The position numbers were made by a program, and so were the translations under genes. DNA of 64,000 nucleotides. It comes from UBA6109 sp035366835. GTDB taxonomy: Bacteria > Desulfobacterota > Syntrophia > Syntrophales > UBA6109. The stretch covers positions 19,620 through 83,619 of the forward strand of contig DAOSIS010000017.1 of assembly GCA_035366835.1 (NCBI GenBank), given 5' to 3'. Under the pieces are notes generated by a model. The model ran no database searches, was not told the origin of the DNA, and worked only from the letters and a program-made list of their open reading frames with translations. This document shows, one piece after another, positions 15,769 through 24,814 of the stretch. How positions within the stretch are numbered: position 1 is the first letter of the stretch; each line of letters opens with the position of its first letter.

Positions 15769-16115
15769 GCCCTAAATTCCTCGTTTTCTCCCCGCCGTGC
15801 AGGACCTCCGGAATCCCCTTCAACTCTTTTCCTGATCAGGGGACGCCGTGCCTTTTCAACCCGGCACTTCCCGTCTCGTTCATTTCCGGCCGTCGTCCGC
15901 AGGGCGGCCGATGATCGCCTATGATAGTTGCCTCCGGCAGCCCCTACAATCAGGGAAGAAGCCGTTCCCGGCTTCACGGAACCTGAAAAGAGGCGAGCCG
16001 TTGTCGCGGAAGGGATTCCGGGATGCGCTTCGGATGTGAAGGCCGCTTTACACAATCCTGTTGTCAAGGTCCGCAAACGGCATTTCCGACAAAAGCGAAA
16101 TCCAGAATTTGCAGG
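15769..16115. other. Intergenic region
   Basis: About 350 bp between two unrelated genes. No convincing gene or RNA is visible; the frames present lack ribosome sites and protein-like composition. The Rrf2 promoter begins at its right edge. Confidence 0.5.
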
Positions 16116-16144
16116 TTGACAAACTGCTTCCAATCTTATATAGG
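16116..16144 (+). promoter_or_regulatory. Promoter of the Rrf2 regulator
   Basis: TTGACA (16116-16121), a 17-nt spacer and TATAGG (16139-16144). The sequence around and after the -10 contains the repeated element TCTTAT (at about 16135 and 16155), which could be an autoregulatory operator for the Rrf2 protein. Confidence 0.6.
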
Positions 16145-16176
16145 ACAAAAAAAGTCTTATTTAAGAAGGTGCAACC

Positions 16177-16581
16177 GTGCTTCACCTGACCCGCAGGGCC
16201 GACTACGCGATCCGAGGGATGGTTTTCCTGGCGACGAAGCCCGGGCAGGAGATGGCTTCTCTCAAGGAGATTGCGGCACAGGTAGATGTGCCGCAAGCCC
16301 TCCTGGCCAAGATATTTCAGCAATTCGGGAAGTTCGGACTGGTGCGGTCCTGTCGCGGCACGGGTGGCGGATTCATCTTGGGGCGATCCCCCGAGAAGAT
16401 AACGCTTCTGGAGATTGTCGAAGCAGCGGAGGGACCGATCAGCATGAACCGCTGCCTTGTGGGCAAAGGCCTGTGTGATCGGGAGAAATTCTGTACCGTT
16501 CATCCTGTGTGGATGGAGGTACAGGATAAAATGAAGGATATTCTCGGGAGCGTTACACTGAAGGATCTTGCGGGAGGATAA
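16177..16581 (+). CDS. Rrf2-family transcriptional regulator with cysteine cluster
   Basis: A 134-residue winged-helix regulator (LTRRADYAIRGMVFLA at the start and the GTGGGFIL wing). It has three cysteines, Cys93, Cys100 and Cys106, plus His109, in the same region and near the same spacing as the [2Fe-2S] ligands of IscR. It therefore probably senses iron-sulfur status, oxygen or nitric oxide. The GTG start has an AGAAGGT ribosome site. The rubrerythrin and CDGSH genes that follow are the likely targets. Confidence 0.87.
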   Translation: MLHLTRRADYAIRGMVFLATKPGQEMASLKEIAAQVDVPQALLAKIFQQFGKFGLVRSCRGTGGGFILGRSPEKITLLEIVEAAEGPISMNRCLVGKGLCDREKFCTVHPVWMEVQDKMKDILGSVTLKDLAGG

Positions 16582-16684
16582 TTTTTTTGTCACAATACAG
16601 GATAAATAAGATCCTTTAAGTACTAAATGGTCGTACGGCGGTTGATCTGCCAGAATTTCAAATTCATCTGAGAGGAGATCTAAA

Positions 16685-17230
16685 ATGAAAAAATTTGTGT
16701 GTTCTGTTTGCGGTTACGTTCATCAGGGCGACACTGCTCCGGAGAACTGCCCACAGTGCAAGGCGCCGGCTTCAAAGTTCAAGGAGCAGAGCGCCAGTGA
16801 AATGACATGGGCGGATGAGCATGCTGTGGGTGTCGCCAGGGGAGTCGATGCGGGAATTCTGGAGGGACTCCGGATGAATTTCACCGGTGAATGCACGGAA
16901 GTCGGGATGTATCTGGCCATGAGCCGCCAGGCCGAGCGGGAAGGATTCATCGAAGTGGCGGAAGCCTACAAGCGGATTGCCCTGGAAGAGGCCGACCATG
17001 CGGCGAAATTCGCTGAGCTGCTCGGGGAAGTCGTCATGCCCGATACAAAGACCAATCTCCAGATGCGTCTCGACGCGGAGAACGGCGCCTGCAAGGGCAA
17101 GAAGGAACTCGCCGTCATGGCCAAGAAACTGAATCTGGACGCCATCCACGACACGGTTCATGAGATGTGCAGGGACGAAGCCCGTCACGGAAAGGTTTTC
17201 CAGGGTCTTCTGAATCGTTATTTCCGGTAA
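16685..17230 (+). CDS. Rubrerythrin with N-terminal rubredoxin domain (reverse rubrerythrin)
   Basis: A 181-residue peroxide reductase. Residues 1-35 are a rubredoxin domain with CSVCGY and CPQCKA cysteine pairs binding iron. The rest is the four-helix diiron domain with GECTEVGMYL, EEADHA and EARH motifs supplying Glu and His ligands. The rubredoxin-first order is that of the reverse rubrerythrins of strict anaerobes, which reduce hydrogen peroxide with electrons from NADH via other carriers. It lies about 100 nt behind the Rrf2 gene and is probably under its control. Confidence 0.92.
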   Translation: MKKFVCSVCGYVHQGDTAPENCPQCKAPASKFKEQSASEMTWADEHAVGVARGVDAGILEGLRMNFTGECTEVGMYLAMSRQAEREGFIEVAEAYKRIALEEADHAAKFAELLGEVVMPDTKTNLQMRLDAENGACKGKKELAVMAKKLNLDAIHDTVHEMCRDEARHGKVFQGLLNRYFR

Positions 17231-17439
17231 AATGACCGTTGGGCACCGGGAACACCGATGATTCCGGAATCATGCCCGAGGCCTCCTGGCCGTGGACCGA
17301 CGCAGGTTTACGGTACAGAGGGCCCGGGCAGAATACACGGACAGCGCAGGGATCGAAGAGAAATCTCGATTTGCAGAACCGGTGTGAAAGAAACCTTGCA
17401 CCAATACGTGGATACAGGCATGGAATATGGGAGAGAGCA

Positions 17440-17682
17440 ATGGAGTCGAAGATCGCCAAGGCAGGACCCTACGTGATGGATGTGTAGCCGGGCAAGTATT
17501 CGTGGTGCAGTTGCGGCTACTCCGAAGGACAGCCGTTCTGCGACGGATCGCACGAGCGGCTCAACACCGGCATGACGCCCATCGAAGTGGAGGTGACGTA
17601 CCCGAAGAAGGTCGCATGGTGCGGCTGCAAGAAGACCAAGAAGCCTCCCTATTGCGACGGCGTCACGCACAACAGGCTCTAA
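17440..17682 (+). pseudogene. CDGSH iron-sulfur protein interrupted by an in-frame TAG
   Basis: Read from the ATG at 17440, the frame is MESKIAKAGPYVMDV, then TAG (17485-17487), then PGKYSWCSCGYSEGQPFCDGSH and onward to a stop at 17680-17682. The protein would have 80 residues with two CDGSH-type [2Fe-2S] sites: CSC..PFCDGSH and CGC..PYCDGVTH. Relatives usually have Glu at the TAG position, so one base change (GAG to TAG) explains it. The second motif also has an extra residue before its His. It follows the rubrerythrin, which fits a redox role. It could be a recent pseudogene or a sequencing error. Confidence 0.82.
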
Positions 17683-17922
17683 AAGGCTCCGCAGTCTCAC
17701 ATTGGCTTTGTTGACTTACAGCGCCGTCTTTCTTATATATTCCTGCCCAAGGATCTGGAATGCCGGGACCGGTGATTTGCCGGGCATGAGTTCGGGAGGC
17801 CCACGATGTACCGGGGAATCCCCCCCGGCATGCTGTCACCGGAGAGTCAGCGGATCGATTTGTGCGGAAGAGGGTTGGCGGCCGTGCCGGAAGGGATCGT
17901 TCCCCCGAGAGAAACCATTCAG

Positions 17923-18549
17923 ATGGATGACCGGAAGGATATCGGGATCTCCAAGAACAGGGTGGAAGCGCTCGTCGACGGCATTTTCGCCTTTGCGATG
18001 ACCCTGCTCGTCACCGGCCTCGTCATCCCCCACATCTCGAAAACAGACGCCGAGGCGAGGCTCGCCGCAGCCATTGCCGGGATGCAGTCCGAATTCATCT
18101 CCTTCCTGGTCGCCTTCTTTGTCCTCGCTTCTTTCTGGCACCGGCACAACCTGCAGTTTCAACGTGTCCGCAGAATCGACGCCGGCATCATGAGGATCAC
18201 GCTGCTCACCCTCGCTTGCGTGGTCCTGATGCCGTTTACGACGAATATCAGCGGTGACTATTCGCATGTGCAGTTCGCCGTCGACCTCTTCCATGTCAAC
18301 ATGTTCGGCCTCGGGCTGTGCTTCCTCACGCAGTGGTGGTATCTGACGAGAAACCTCCATGTCACATCCATGCCGATCGGCGGCCGCGATGCCGCGAACG
18401 GGATGCGCTGGGCTCTGATCACGCCGGCCGTCTCTGTGCTGGGATTCGGCCTTTCCTTTGTCAATCCATCCTGGTCGATGGCGACCTACCTGCTGATCAT
18501 TCCCTGCGGCGCCGTCGTGAGGAGAATCGGCCGTCGTCCTGAGCCGTGA
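17923..18549 (+). CDS. TMEM175/DUF1211-family membrane protein (potassium channel-like)
   Basis: From the ATG at 17923 the protein has 208 residues and about six transmembrane helices. The first helix carries the family signature, here NRVEALVDGIFAFAMTLLV (R..x..D..FAFAMT), which lines the pore of bacterial TMEM175 potassium channels. The frame is open to 17806, but the added 39 residues are not membrane-like and look unrelated to the family. It has no operon partners. Confidence 0.82.
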   Translation: MDDRKDIGISKNRVEALVDGIFAFAMTLLVTGLVIPHISKTDAEARLAAAIAGMQSEFISFLVAFFVLASFWHRHNLQFQRVRRIDAGIMRITLLTLACVVLMPFTTNISGDYSHVQFAVDLFHVNMFGLGLCFLTQWWYLTRNLHVTSMPIGGRDAANGMRWALITPAVSVLGFGLSFVNPSWSMATYLLIIPCGAVVRRIGRRPEP

Positions 18550-18792
18550 GGCCCGTATTTCGTTCACTCAAAAGATCTTCCCCATGATAGGCCTCGCATT
18601 ACGATAGAACTGAGGACTTTCCTCAGGGATACGGCGCCGGAGCCGGCATCCTCCGGCAATTCTGATCGTTCCCGGACCGGCAGGCCGGCTCCCGGAAAGA
18701 ACCGCGCCGCCGATCGCGGGCGAGGCTGCGGTCAGCAATTTCCCTGTTGACGGGTTATGGGATTTTGTGTAAGGGAAAGGCCACTGCCGGAT

Positions 18793-18866
18793 TGGGGGAT
18801 CGTTCAATGGCAGGACAACGGACTCTGACTCCGTGAATCAAGGTTCGAATCCTTGTCCCCCAGCCA
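18793..18866 (+). tRNA. tRNA-Gln (anticodon CTG)
   Basis: Cloverleaf with acceptor stem TGGGGGA (18793-18799) and TCCCCCA (18856-18862), anticodon stem ACGGA/TCCGT with loop CTCTGAC and anticodon CTG at 18825-18827, T-loop TTCGAAT, discriminator G and encoded CCA. A TTGACG hexamer at 18747 may be part of its promoter. GlnRS is encoded at 31723-33411, so this tRNA is probably charged directly. Confidence 0.96.
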
Positions 18867-18875
18867 TAAATACTG

Positions 18876-18893
18876 GGCCTCCGAGAGGAGGTC
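18876..18893 (+). terminator. Rho-independent terminator of tRNA-Gln
   Basis: GGCCTCC and GGAGGTC form a short GC stem around GAGA, followed by TTTTTCTTTTT. It lies 10 nt past the tRNA. Confidence 0.8.
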
Positions 18894-18899
18894 TTTTTC

Positions 18900-19184
18900 T
18901 TTTTGTCCACGTTTGTCTACATCGGTTGGCCGGCTCTCCAGGATCGCCCAGGAACAACGATCTCGCCGAGATCCCGTCAAAAAAACTACCTTCCCGTCGT
19001 GATTCGGCATACCTCTCCCCGCCTGCATGGGAAGGTAATCGAAATCGATCCTGCTGACGAAAATTCCGCCATAGCTTTTCTTGCACCGAATTTCTTTGAA
19101 CCCGTTCTTTCCTTTGTCGGAACATCGTAGTATCATGAACTTGTTATGGAAAAAATCCAATCCCGGCCTCACGGAGGGGCTGCC
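18900..19184. other. Intergenic region
   Basis: About 285 bp between the tRNA-Gln terminator and the VOC gene. No gene-like frame is present; the minus-strand frame that covers the tRNA is a tRNA shadow. Confidence 0.5.
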
Positions 19185-19607
19185 ATGAAACCCCGGATTA
19201 CGCTCATCACCCTTGGCGTCGAGGACCTGCAGAGGGCGGTCCGGTTCTACCGTGACGGTCTTGGTCTAAAGACCGAGGGTATTGTCGGGACGGAATTCGA
19301 GTATGGCGCGGTCGCCTTTTTCGACTTGCAGACGGATCTGAAGCTCGCGCTTTGGCCGAGAACGAGCATTGCCCGCGATACGGGCATCGCTCCGGGCAGC
19401 CCGAACCCGACCGAATTCACGATCGGGCACAACGTCTCTTCGAAGGTCGAGGTCGACGCTGTGATGGGGCAGGCTGAAAAGGCGGGCGCAGTGATCGTAA
19501 AGCCGGCGCATGACACGTTTTGGGGCGGTTACGCGGGCTACTTCCAGGATCCTGACGGGCACATATGGGAGGTCGTATGGAATCCCCAATGGCCGGTCTC
19601 GGGTTGA
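19185..19607 (+). CDS. VOC (glyoxalase/bleomycin resistance) family protein
   Basis: A 140-residue protein with the paired beta-alpha-beta-beta-beta modules of the vicinal oxygen chelate fold: ITLITLGVEDLQRAVRFYRDGLGL at the start and YFQDPDGHIWEVVWNP near the end, the latter with the usual metal-binding Glu. The ATG at 19185 has a GGAGG ribosome site; the open frame upstream is not conserved. The substrate cannot be inferred. Confidence 0.85.
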   Translation: MKPRITLITLGVEDLQRAVRFYRDGLGLKTEGIVGTEFEYGAVAFFDLQTDLKLALWPRTSIARDTGIAPGSPNPTEFTIGHNVSSKVEVDAVMGQAEKAGAVIVKPAHDTFWGGYAGYFQDPDGHIWEVVWNPQWPVSG

Positions 19608-19878
19608 TGCATCACCTCGGGTTGCAGCGGGGAAGCTAAGCGCGTTCCCTCCTGAGATTTTGAGTTCGCCGGCCCGGACAGTGTTCTACCGCTTCCGCGG
19701 CATCTTCCTCCCACCTTTGTTATGTCAGATTTGACAAGAGCGGACCCGTCATTATTTTAAAGTTGCGTCCTGGTTGACGGGCGGAGCAGCGGGAAGGAAG
19801 AGTTTTGAAAGAGAAGGCCTGCGGGCTCCGGAGGGACAGCCGGCAAGGAAAGGACGACTGAGTGAGGAGGTAAGACAG

Positions 19879-20370
19879 ATGAAAAGATCTCTGCTGAAGA
19901 CATTCGTGATTGCGGCCAGTTTGGTCGTTGGCTTGTTGTTTGGTCAGGGCGCATTTGCTGCTGCCGGACCGGGTGGACAGGTGATCGGAGAGGGGGGCAA
20001 TCCGGGCGCGTGGACCCTGGATATGCCGGTGGCGGACCTGGAAGGGTTCAGGGGGAATGAGCCCATCGACACCTTCATGGGTACTGTGACGTCTGTGGGA
20101 AAGATGAAAGGCGTGAAAGACGGGGTTCAACTGACGCTGAAGGAGAGGGGCGGCAGCACATACACTGTGCTACTGGGGCCCGGCTGGTTCATCAACAATC
20201 AGTCCCTCAAGTTTGTCGCGAAGGACAAGATCGAAGTGAGGGGCAAGCGAGTGGGATTCAACATCGTTGCCTCCGAGGTTTCGAAGGGTGACTGGACCAT
20301 GAGGCTTCGCAATGAGGCGGACGGCACGCCCGAATGGCAGTGCTGCTTCCTCCGCGAAAAAAAGATGTAG
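19879..20370 (+). CDS. Secreted protein of unknown function
   Basis: A 163-residue protein from the ATG at 19879, behind a GGAGG ribosome site. The first 28 residues form a signal peptide (MKRSLLKTF, a hydrophobic core and an AFAAAG cleavage region). The mature part is strand-rich (DTFMGTVTSVGKMKGVKDGVQLTL, then TYTVLLGPGWF and VEVRG-like strands), a pattern seen in small OB-fold periplasmic proteins. No function is assigned. It has its own terminator. Confidence 0.72.
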   Translation: MKRSLLKTFVIAASLVVGLLFGQGAFAAAGPGGQVIGEGGNPGAWTLDMPVADLEGFRGNEPIDTFMGTVTSVGKMKGVKDGVQLTLKERGGSTYTVLLGPGWFINNQSLKFVAKDKIEVRGKRVGFNIVASEVSKGDWTMRLRNEADGTPEWQCCFLREKKM

Positions 20371-20469
20371 CGACAAGACCCGTTCTTTGATCTTGTCGGA
20401 GGAGGGAATCACATCGAAGTGAAGATCGTCGGCCGGGAGAAAGGCGATATTGATCGACCGGCGAAGAAC

Positions 20470-20500
20470 AAGCGGTTGTCCGGTGTCCGGGCAACCGCTT
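20470..20500 (+). terminator. Rho-independent terminator
   Basis: AAGCGGTTG (20470-20478) pairs perfectly with CAACCGCTT (20492-20500), followed by T-rich sequence. It ends the secreted-protein gene and may also stop readthrough from the convergent oxidase operon. Confidence 0.85.
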
Positions 20501-20568
20501 TTTTCTTGCAGTCTTTCTGCAGCGAGAACTCGATTTCTGATTTTCGGGGAAATACGGCGATCCACCCT

Positions 20569-23124
20569 TCAGGGCATGCTCGGGATCCGTCCGTCCGGTC
20601 TTGAAAGCGGTTCCGCCGAAAGGCCCGCCACCGCCCGGGGGCCGGAGCTGCCCAGAAGACTTTCCCAGGCGCCCGCCTTTTTGGGCGGGAGGGCCGCGCG
20701 CATCCTTCCGATGCGCAGCGAATTGCCGATGACGAAAAGGGAACTCGCCGCCATAGCCCCGGCGGCAACGATGGGGTGAAGGAGGCCGGAAAAGGCGAGG
20801 GGGATGGAGATGACGTTGTAGAAGAAGGCCCAGAAGATGTTCTGCCTTACGATGCGGAATGTCCTTCTCGAAAGCCGGATGCACTCGGGTACAAGCAGGA
20901 GGTCGTCCCTGATGAGAACGACACCGGCCCCTTCCACGGCGATGTCGCTGCCGCGGCCCATGGCCACCCCGGTTGTCGCCTGAACGAGGGCCGGCGCATC
21001 GTTGATGCCGTCGCCGACCATCATGACCCTTGTTCCCTGCTCCTCCATCCGTTGGATGAATTTCCTCTTCCCGACGGGGTCCACACCCGAAAGCGTATGG
21101 CCGATGCCGGCCCTCCGCGCGACGGCGCGGGTGGTTCGGTCGTTGTCCCCGCTGACGATCGAGACGGCGCAGTTCATCGTCATGAGGTTCTTCACTGCGG
21201 CGGCGGCCTCGTCTCGCAGGCGGTCGGAGACGATCAGGATCGCCCGAAGCGAGCCGCCCCATCCCACGTACACGGCGGTGTCGCCATCCTTTTCACAGGA
21301 CTCCACGATGTCCGGAAGATCCGCGCGTCCGGAGACCGGAATGCCGTTTTCCTCCAGCCAATCGGAATTTCCGATCGCCACTTTCCTGGTTCCGACGTCC
21401 GCGGCGACGCCCCGCCCGGGCATCGCCCGGAAGCCCGAAACGACGGGCGGTACCGATGGGAGCGCCTTTGTCGCCGCCGCAATGGCCCGGCCGATGCTGT
21501 GTTCGGACTTCTCCTCCGCCGCGCCGGCGATGGCGATGACCTCATCGCTACGGAGTGCCGGGTCGAGGACGACCGTTTCCCTCAGAAGCGGCCTGCCGGC
21601 CGTGAGCGTCCCCGTCTTGTCGAAGACCACGTGGCCGGTCCGGTCCGCGTTCTCCACCGTATCGGCGTTCTTGATCAGGATTCCCTTTGCCGCCGCCACC
21701 GAGGCGAACATCACGAGCGCCAGCGGCGTCGCCAGACCCAGGCTGCAGGGGCAGGCGATCACCAGTACGGAGATTCCCGCCATCACGGCGCGGTTCACCG
21801 GGGCACCTTGGGAAAGGTGAAAGACAAGCGCCGTCAGCGCGAGGACGAGGACGGCCGGGACGACATACCCGACGACCCGGTCGGCGATGCCCTGGATCTT
21901 CGGCCTTCCCGCCTGGGCCTCTTCGACGGCCCTGATGATGCCGGCAAGCACGCTCTTCTCGCCCGTCCCGGTCACCTGGAAGACGAACGAGCCGTAAAGG
22001 TTCGTGCTCCCCTCGATCACAGGATCGCCTGTGCCTTTCGGAACCGGCCGGACCTCACCGGTGACCAGCGATTCATCCGCTTCGGAAGCGCCACTGCGGA
22101 CGGTTCCGTCCAGGGGGATCCGCTCGCCTGGAACGACTTCCACGAGGTCGCCCGGCTTCACGGATTCCAGGGGGACCACCCGCCGCCGACCGTCGGCGTC
22201 GACCGTCCTCGCTTCCCGGGGCCTCAGTTCCGCAAGGCGCGCGGCGGTTTCGGATGCCTTTCCCCGGGCAGTCGTTTCGACAAGCCTGCCGAGGAGGACG
22301 AGGGTGACGATCATGGCCGACGTGTCGAAGTAGACCTCGCCGCCCGCAAACATCGAGCAGATGCTGAACGCGAAAGCCGCTCCCGTGCCGATCGCCACCA
22401 GCGAATCCATGGTGAACTGCAGCCGGACCAGCGAGCGGATCGCACCCGTGAAGAAGGGGCGGCCCGCATAGAGGAGAACCGGCAGCGTCAGGAACAGGGC
22501 GATCACCTCGAACGTCCGTTTCGTCGCGGCGTCGATACCCTGGAAGTAACCCGTGTACAGGGCGGTGCTCAGCATCATCAGCTGCGCGGAGACGAACCCG
22601 GCTGTCCCGAACCGGATGAGGAGGTCCCGCCGTTCCGCACGCCGCTCCCGGAACTGGCCGGACTCCGACCAGGGTCTGGGGCGGTACCCGATCGATTCGA
22701 TCCGCCTCAGGATCTGTTCTAGGCTGACGCGGCCGGGATCCCACCGGACACGCGTCCGGCCGGTCGCGTAGCTGACGCTGGCGCGGTCGATTCCCGGTAT
22801 TTTCTCCAGCATCCGTTCATTGAGCCAGACGCAGGAGGCACAGCGGATGCCGTCGATCACCAGATCGAGTTCGCATCTCCCCCCCGCCTGCCGGATCGAT
22901 CCGGCGAAAAGGGAAGAAGCGGCGGCGCCGGCCGCAGGGGCGGGCAGCGGAGGAGCGCCTTCCCCGGTCCGCCGTTGGTAGAACCGGGAGAGTCCTTCTT
23001 CGTGGATGAGCCGATAGATGCCGCGGCATCCGTGGCAGCAGAAGATCCTGCGCCGGCCGCCGACTTCGTCGCAGACCGAATCCCGATCGGGAAATTCGAG
23101 CAGGCAGTGGTCACACCTGGACAT
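20569..23124 (-). CDS. ccoI: cbb3 oxidase assembly copper-transporting P-type ATPase (CcoI/FixI)
   Basis: An 851-residue P1B-type ATPase of the inner membrane, needed to supply copper during assembly of cbb3 oxidase. The N-terminus has a cysteine-rich motif (CDHC, FCCHGC at 4-33) typical of CcoI/FixI, then a heavy-metal domain with GIRCASC (92-98). Eight helices follow, with the transport motif CPC in VIACPCSLGLATP, the phosphorylation motif DKTGT and the hinge GDGINDAPAL. It overlaps the upstream TauE/SafE-like gene by 14 nt and is the last gene of the oxidase operon. The C-terminal tail after the last helix is long and unconserved. Confidence 0.95.
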   Translation of the reverse strand: MSRCDHCLLEFPDRDSVCDEVGGRRRIFCCHGCRGIYRLIHEEGLSRFYQRRTGEGAPPLPAPAAGAAASSLFAGSIRQAGGRCELDLVIDGIRCASCVWLNERMLEKIPGIDRASVSYATGRTRVRWDPGRVSLEQILRRIESIGYRPRPWSESGQFRERRAERRDLLIRFGTAGFVSAQLMMLSTALYTGYFQGIDAATKRTFEVIALFLTLPVLLYAGRPFFTGAIRSLVRLQFTMDSLVAIGTGAAFAFSICSMFAGGEVYFDTSAMIVTLVLLGRLVETTARGKASETAARLAELRPREARTVDADGRRRVVPLESVKPGDLVEVVPGERIPLDGTVRSGASEADESLVTGEVRPVPKGTGDPVIEGSTNLYGSFVFQVTGTGEKSVLAGIIRAVEEAQAGRPKIQGIADRVVGYVVPAVLVLALTALVFHLSQGAPVNRAVMAGISVLVIACPCSLGLATPLALVMFASVAAAKGILIKNADTVENADRTGHVVFDKTGTLTAGRPLLRETVVLDPALRSDEVIAIAGAAEEKSEHSIGRAIAAATKALPSVPPVVSGFRAMPGRGVAADVGTRKVAIGNSDWLEENGIPVSGRADLPDIVESCEKDGDTAVYVGWGGSLRAILIVSDRLRDEAAAAVKNLMTMNCAVSIVSGDNDRTTRAVARRAGIGHTLSGVDPVGKRKFIQRMEEQGTRVMMVGDGINDAPALVQATTGVAMGRGSDIAVEGAGVVLIRDDLLLVPECIRLSRRTFRIVRQNIFWAFFYNVISIPLAFSGLLHPIVAAGAMAASSLFVIGNSLRIGRMRAALPPKKAGAWESLLGSSGPRAVAGLSAEPLSRPDGRIPSMP

Positions 23125-23809
23125 GGATCCCTATCGCCCTTGTCAGAAAAAGCAGTCCCATGATGATGACCGCGAAGCCTCCGGCCGCGGCGAGCCGGCG
23201 CTTCATCCTGCCGCCGACGAATCCGATCAGCGAGGCGAACAGCAGCATGGCCGGAAGGGTGCCCAGGCCGAAGGCGATCATTGTGGCCGTCCCCTCGAGG
23301 AGGCCGCCCGACCCCGCGGCGCCGATGAAGAGGGAATAGGAGAGACCGCAGGGAATAAGGCCCAGAAGGATGCCGAGAGGATAATATTTCCAGTTCGACT
23401 CGGCTTCGACAATCAGCCGGGTGAACTTCAGCAGGCCGGCGCCCCTTGCCCAGGCGGAGGAGGGAAACGGCAGGAGGCCGGCGATCCGCAGGCCGGCCCC
23501 GACCATGAAAAGCCCGGCCAGCACGGATGCAAGGTTCTGAACCCCGGCGAGCTTCCCGGCGGTGTCGACGAAGGCGCCGCTCAGACCCATCAGGGCGCCC
23601 ACAAAGGCATAGGCCGTGATCCGGCCGGCGCTGTAGGCAAGGCTCGGCCCGAGGGCGGCAAGGGACCGGATTCGGCCCTGAACAGGGAGCGTGTAAGCGG
23701 CCGCGATGGGGCCGCACATCCCGATGCAGTGCCCGAAGCCGCCGAAGAATCCCGCGGCGAGGGCCAGAGGAAGGAGCGTATCCACTATTTCACCCGGAAG
23801 GTAAACCAT
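23111..23809 (-). CDS. TauE/SafE-like membrane protein linked to cytochrome oxidase assembly
   Basis: About 232 residues and six or more transmembrane helices. The signature GHCIGMCGPI near the start marks the DsbD-like 'sulfite exporter TauE/SafE' branch found next to ccoI/ccoS, which is thought to move copper or reducing equivalents for oxidase assembly. The ATG at 23809 overlaps the preceding gene by 25 nt; a GTG at 23785 that overlaps the previous stop codon is an alternative. The frame is open further to 23890, but that part is only the shadow of the preceding gene. Confidence 0.82.
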   Translation of the reverse strand: MVYLPGEIVDTLLPLALAAGFFGGFGHCIGMCGPIAAAYTLPVQGRIRSLAALGPSLAYSAGRITAYAFVGALMGLSGAFVDTAGKLAGVQNLASVLAGLFMVGAGLRIAGLLPFPSSAWARGAGLLKFTRLIVEAESNWKYYPLGILLGLIPCGLSYSLFIGAAGSGGLLEGTATMIAFGLGTLPAMLLFASLIGFVGGRMKRRLAAAGGFAVIIMGLLFLTRAIGIHVQV

Positions 23810-24249
23810 GCCCGCTGCGGCGAGCCGTCCGGCCGGGCCGGGTGGCGGACGAAGGTATCGGCCTGCCAGAGCCCGTCGCCGCTCGGGCACTTCACGATGA
23901 CCCCGCGCCCCCTGTAGATCCCGTTGCCCTGATGGGAGAGTTTCACGGTGTTGGGCGCCATGGTCATGCGGGGCATCGACAGGTCGACGGCCACGTCGCC
24001 GTCTGTCACGGGAACGCCGCCCTGCTTCAGGTCTACGCGGAAGACGACGGTCTTCATCGTCGCCACGGGTTTCGGCGTGATGTCGAACGCGACGGTCAGG
24101 CCGGTTTCAGGGAGTTGCTTCAGGCAGGGGCCGAGGTCGATGGCGCAGTCGGCGGCCATGCCGCCGCCGACTGCGGGGAGAGGCGCCGCGGCCCACGCAA
24201 GAACCACCGCTGCCGTCGCGGCAGCGAAAAGGGCAGTCGGACTGCGCAA
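23785..24249 (-). CDS. YtkA-like periplasmic protein (FixH-like)
   Basis: A 154-residue protein with an N-terminal signal peptide (TALFAAATAAVVLAWAAAPL). The mature domain is an immunoglobulin-like sandwich (TVVFRVDLKQGGVPVTDGDVAVDLSMPRMTM and a KCPSGDGLW strand) of the YtkA/FixH type. FixH-like proteins assist metal loading or membrane assembly of cbb3 oxidase. Its place between cytochrome P460 and the TauE-like gene in the oxidase operon supports such a role. The family call is by pattern. Confidence 0.68.
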   Translation of the reverse strand: MRSPTALFAAATAAVVLAWAAAPLPAVGGGMAADCAIDLGPCLKQLPETGLTVAFDITPKPVATMKTVVFRVDLKQGGVPVTDGDVAVDLSMPRMTMAPNTVKLSHQGNGIYRGRGVIVKCPSGDGLWQADTFVRHPARPDGSPQRAWFTFRVK

Positions 24250-24292
24250 ATCTCTCCCCCTCCATGAAGCGGCCGTCTGAAGGTGCCGCCTG

Positions 24293-24811
24293 TCACTTCA
24301 CCGGCCCGGTCATCACGAAGTCATTCGCCTTCATCTCCCCATGACAGGCGATGCACTGACCGACCCTTCCCTCGGCTTCGATCTTCCCGTCCGGGTCGAA
24401 CAGGAACCAGTACCAGTCCCCTGCCTCGGGGTTGTATCCCTTGATCTTGATCTTGACGGCAAGATTCCTGAGTTTGCTGTCCGCATCGCGGTTTTCCATG
24501 ACGATGAGGGAACCGAAGGCCATCCCTTGCCGCTTCCCGATCGACTGATAGGCAGCGGGATTGACATACCGGGTGAGAACCGGGCCGTGCGGACCCTTGG
24601 CCGGCGCGGCCGGCTCCTTGCCCGGCCAGAGCTGCCACCGGGCATAGGGTGTGTCCTTGGTCAGGTAGAGAAAGAACTTCGCCCCGTCCAGCCCGAATGC
24701 CTTGTAGTCGCAGGGGCGCGAATCGTCGCCGCCGGCAAGCCCCGCGACACCCGCTCCGACGATGAGAATGAGCAGCGACAGAAACGTCGTTTTCATGCTT
24801 CTTGAATTCAC
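24293..24811 (-). CDS. Cytochrome P460-family protein
   Basis: A 172-residue secreted protein with a signal peptide (TTFLSLLILIVGAGVAGLAGG) and a single c-type heme motif CIACH near the C-terminus. DWYWFLFDPDGKIEAEG just before the heme motif is typical of the cytochrome P460 / cytochrome c' beta family. These proteins bind nitric oxide or oxidise hydroxylamine. The GTG at 24811 has an AGGGGG ribosome site; ATG at 24796 is the alternative. It follows a 50-residue membrane protein by 3 nt. Confidence 0.82.
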   Translation of the reverse strand: MNSRSMKTTFLSLLILIVGAGVAGLAGGDDSRPCDYKAFGLDGAKFFLYLTKDTPYARWQLWPGKEPAAPAKGPHGPVLTRYVNPAAYQSIGKRQGMAFGSLIVMENRDADSKLRNLAVKIKIKGYNPEAGDWYWFLFDPDGKIEAEGRVGQCIACHGEMKANDFVMTGPVK

Positions 24812-24814
24812 GAC

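Noticed and set aside
18804..19172. A minus-strand frame ending in a GDKDSNLDSRSQSPL-like sequence
   Set aside because: This is the well-known translation of the reverse complement of a tRNA gene (here tRNA-Gln) and not a protein.
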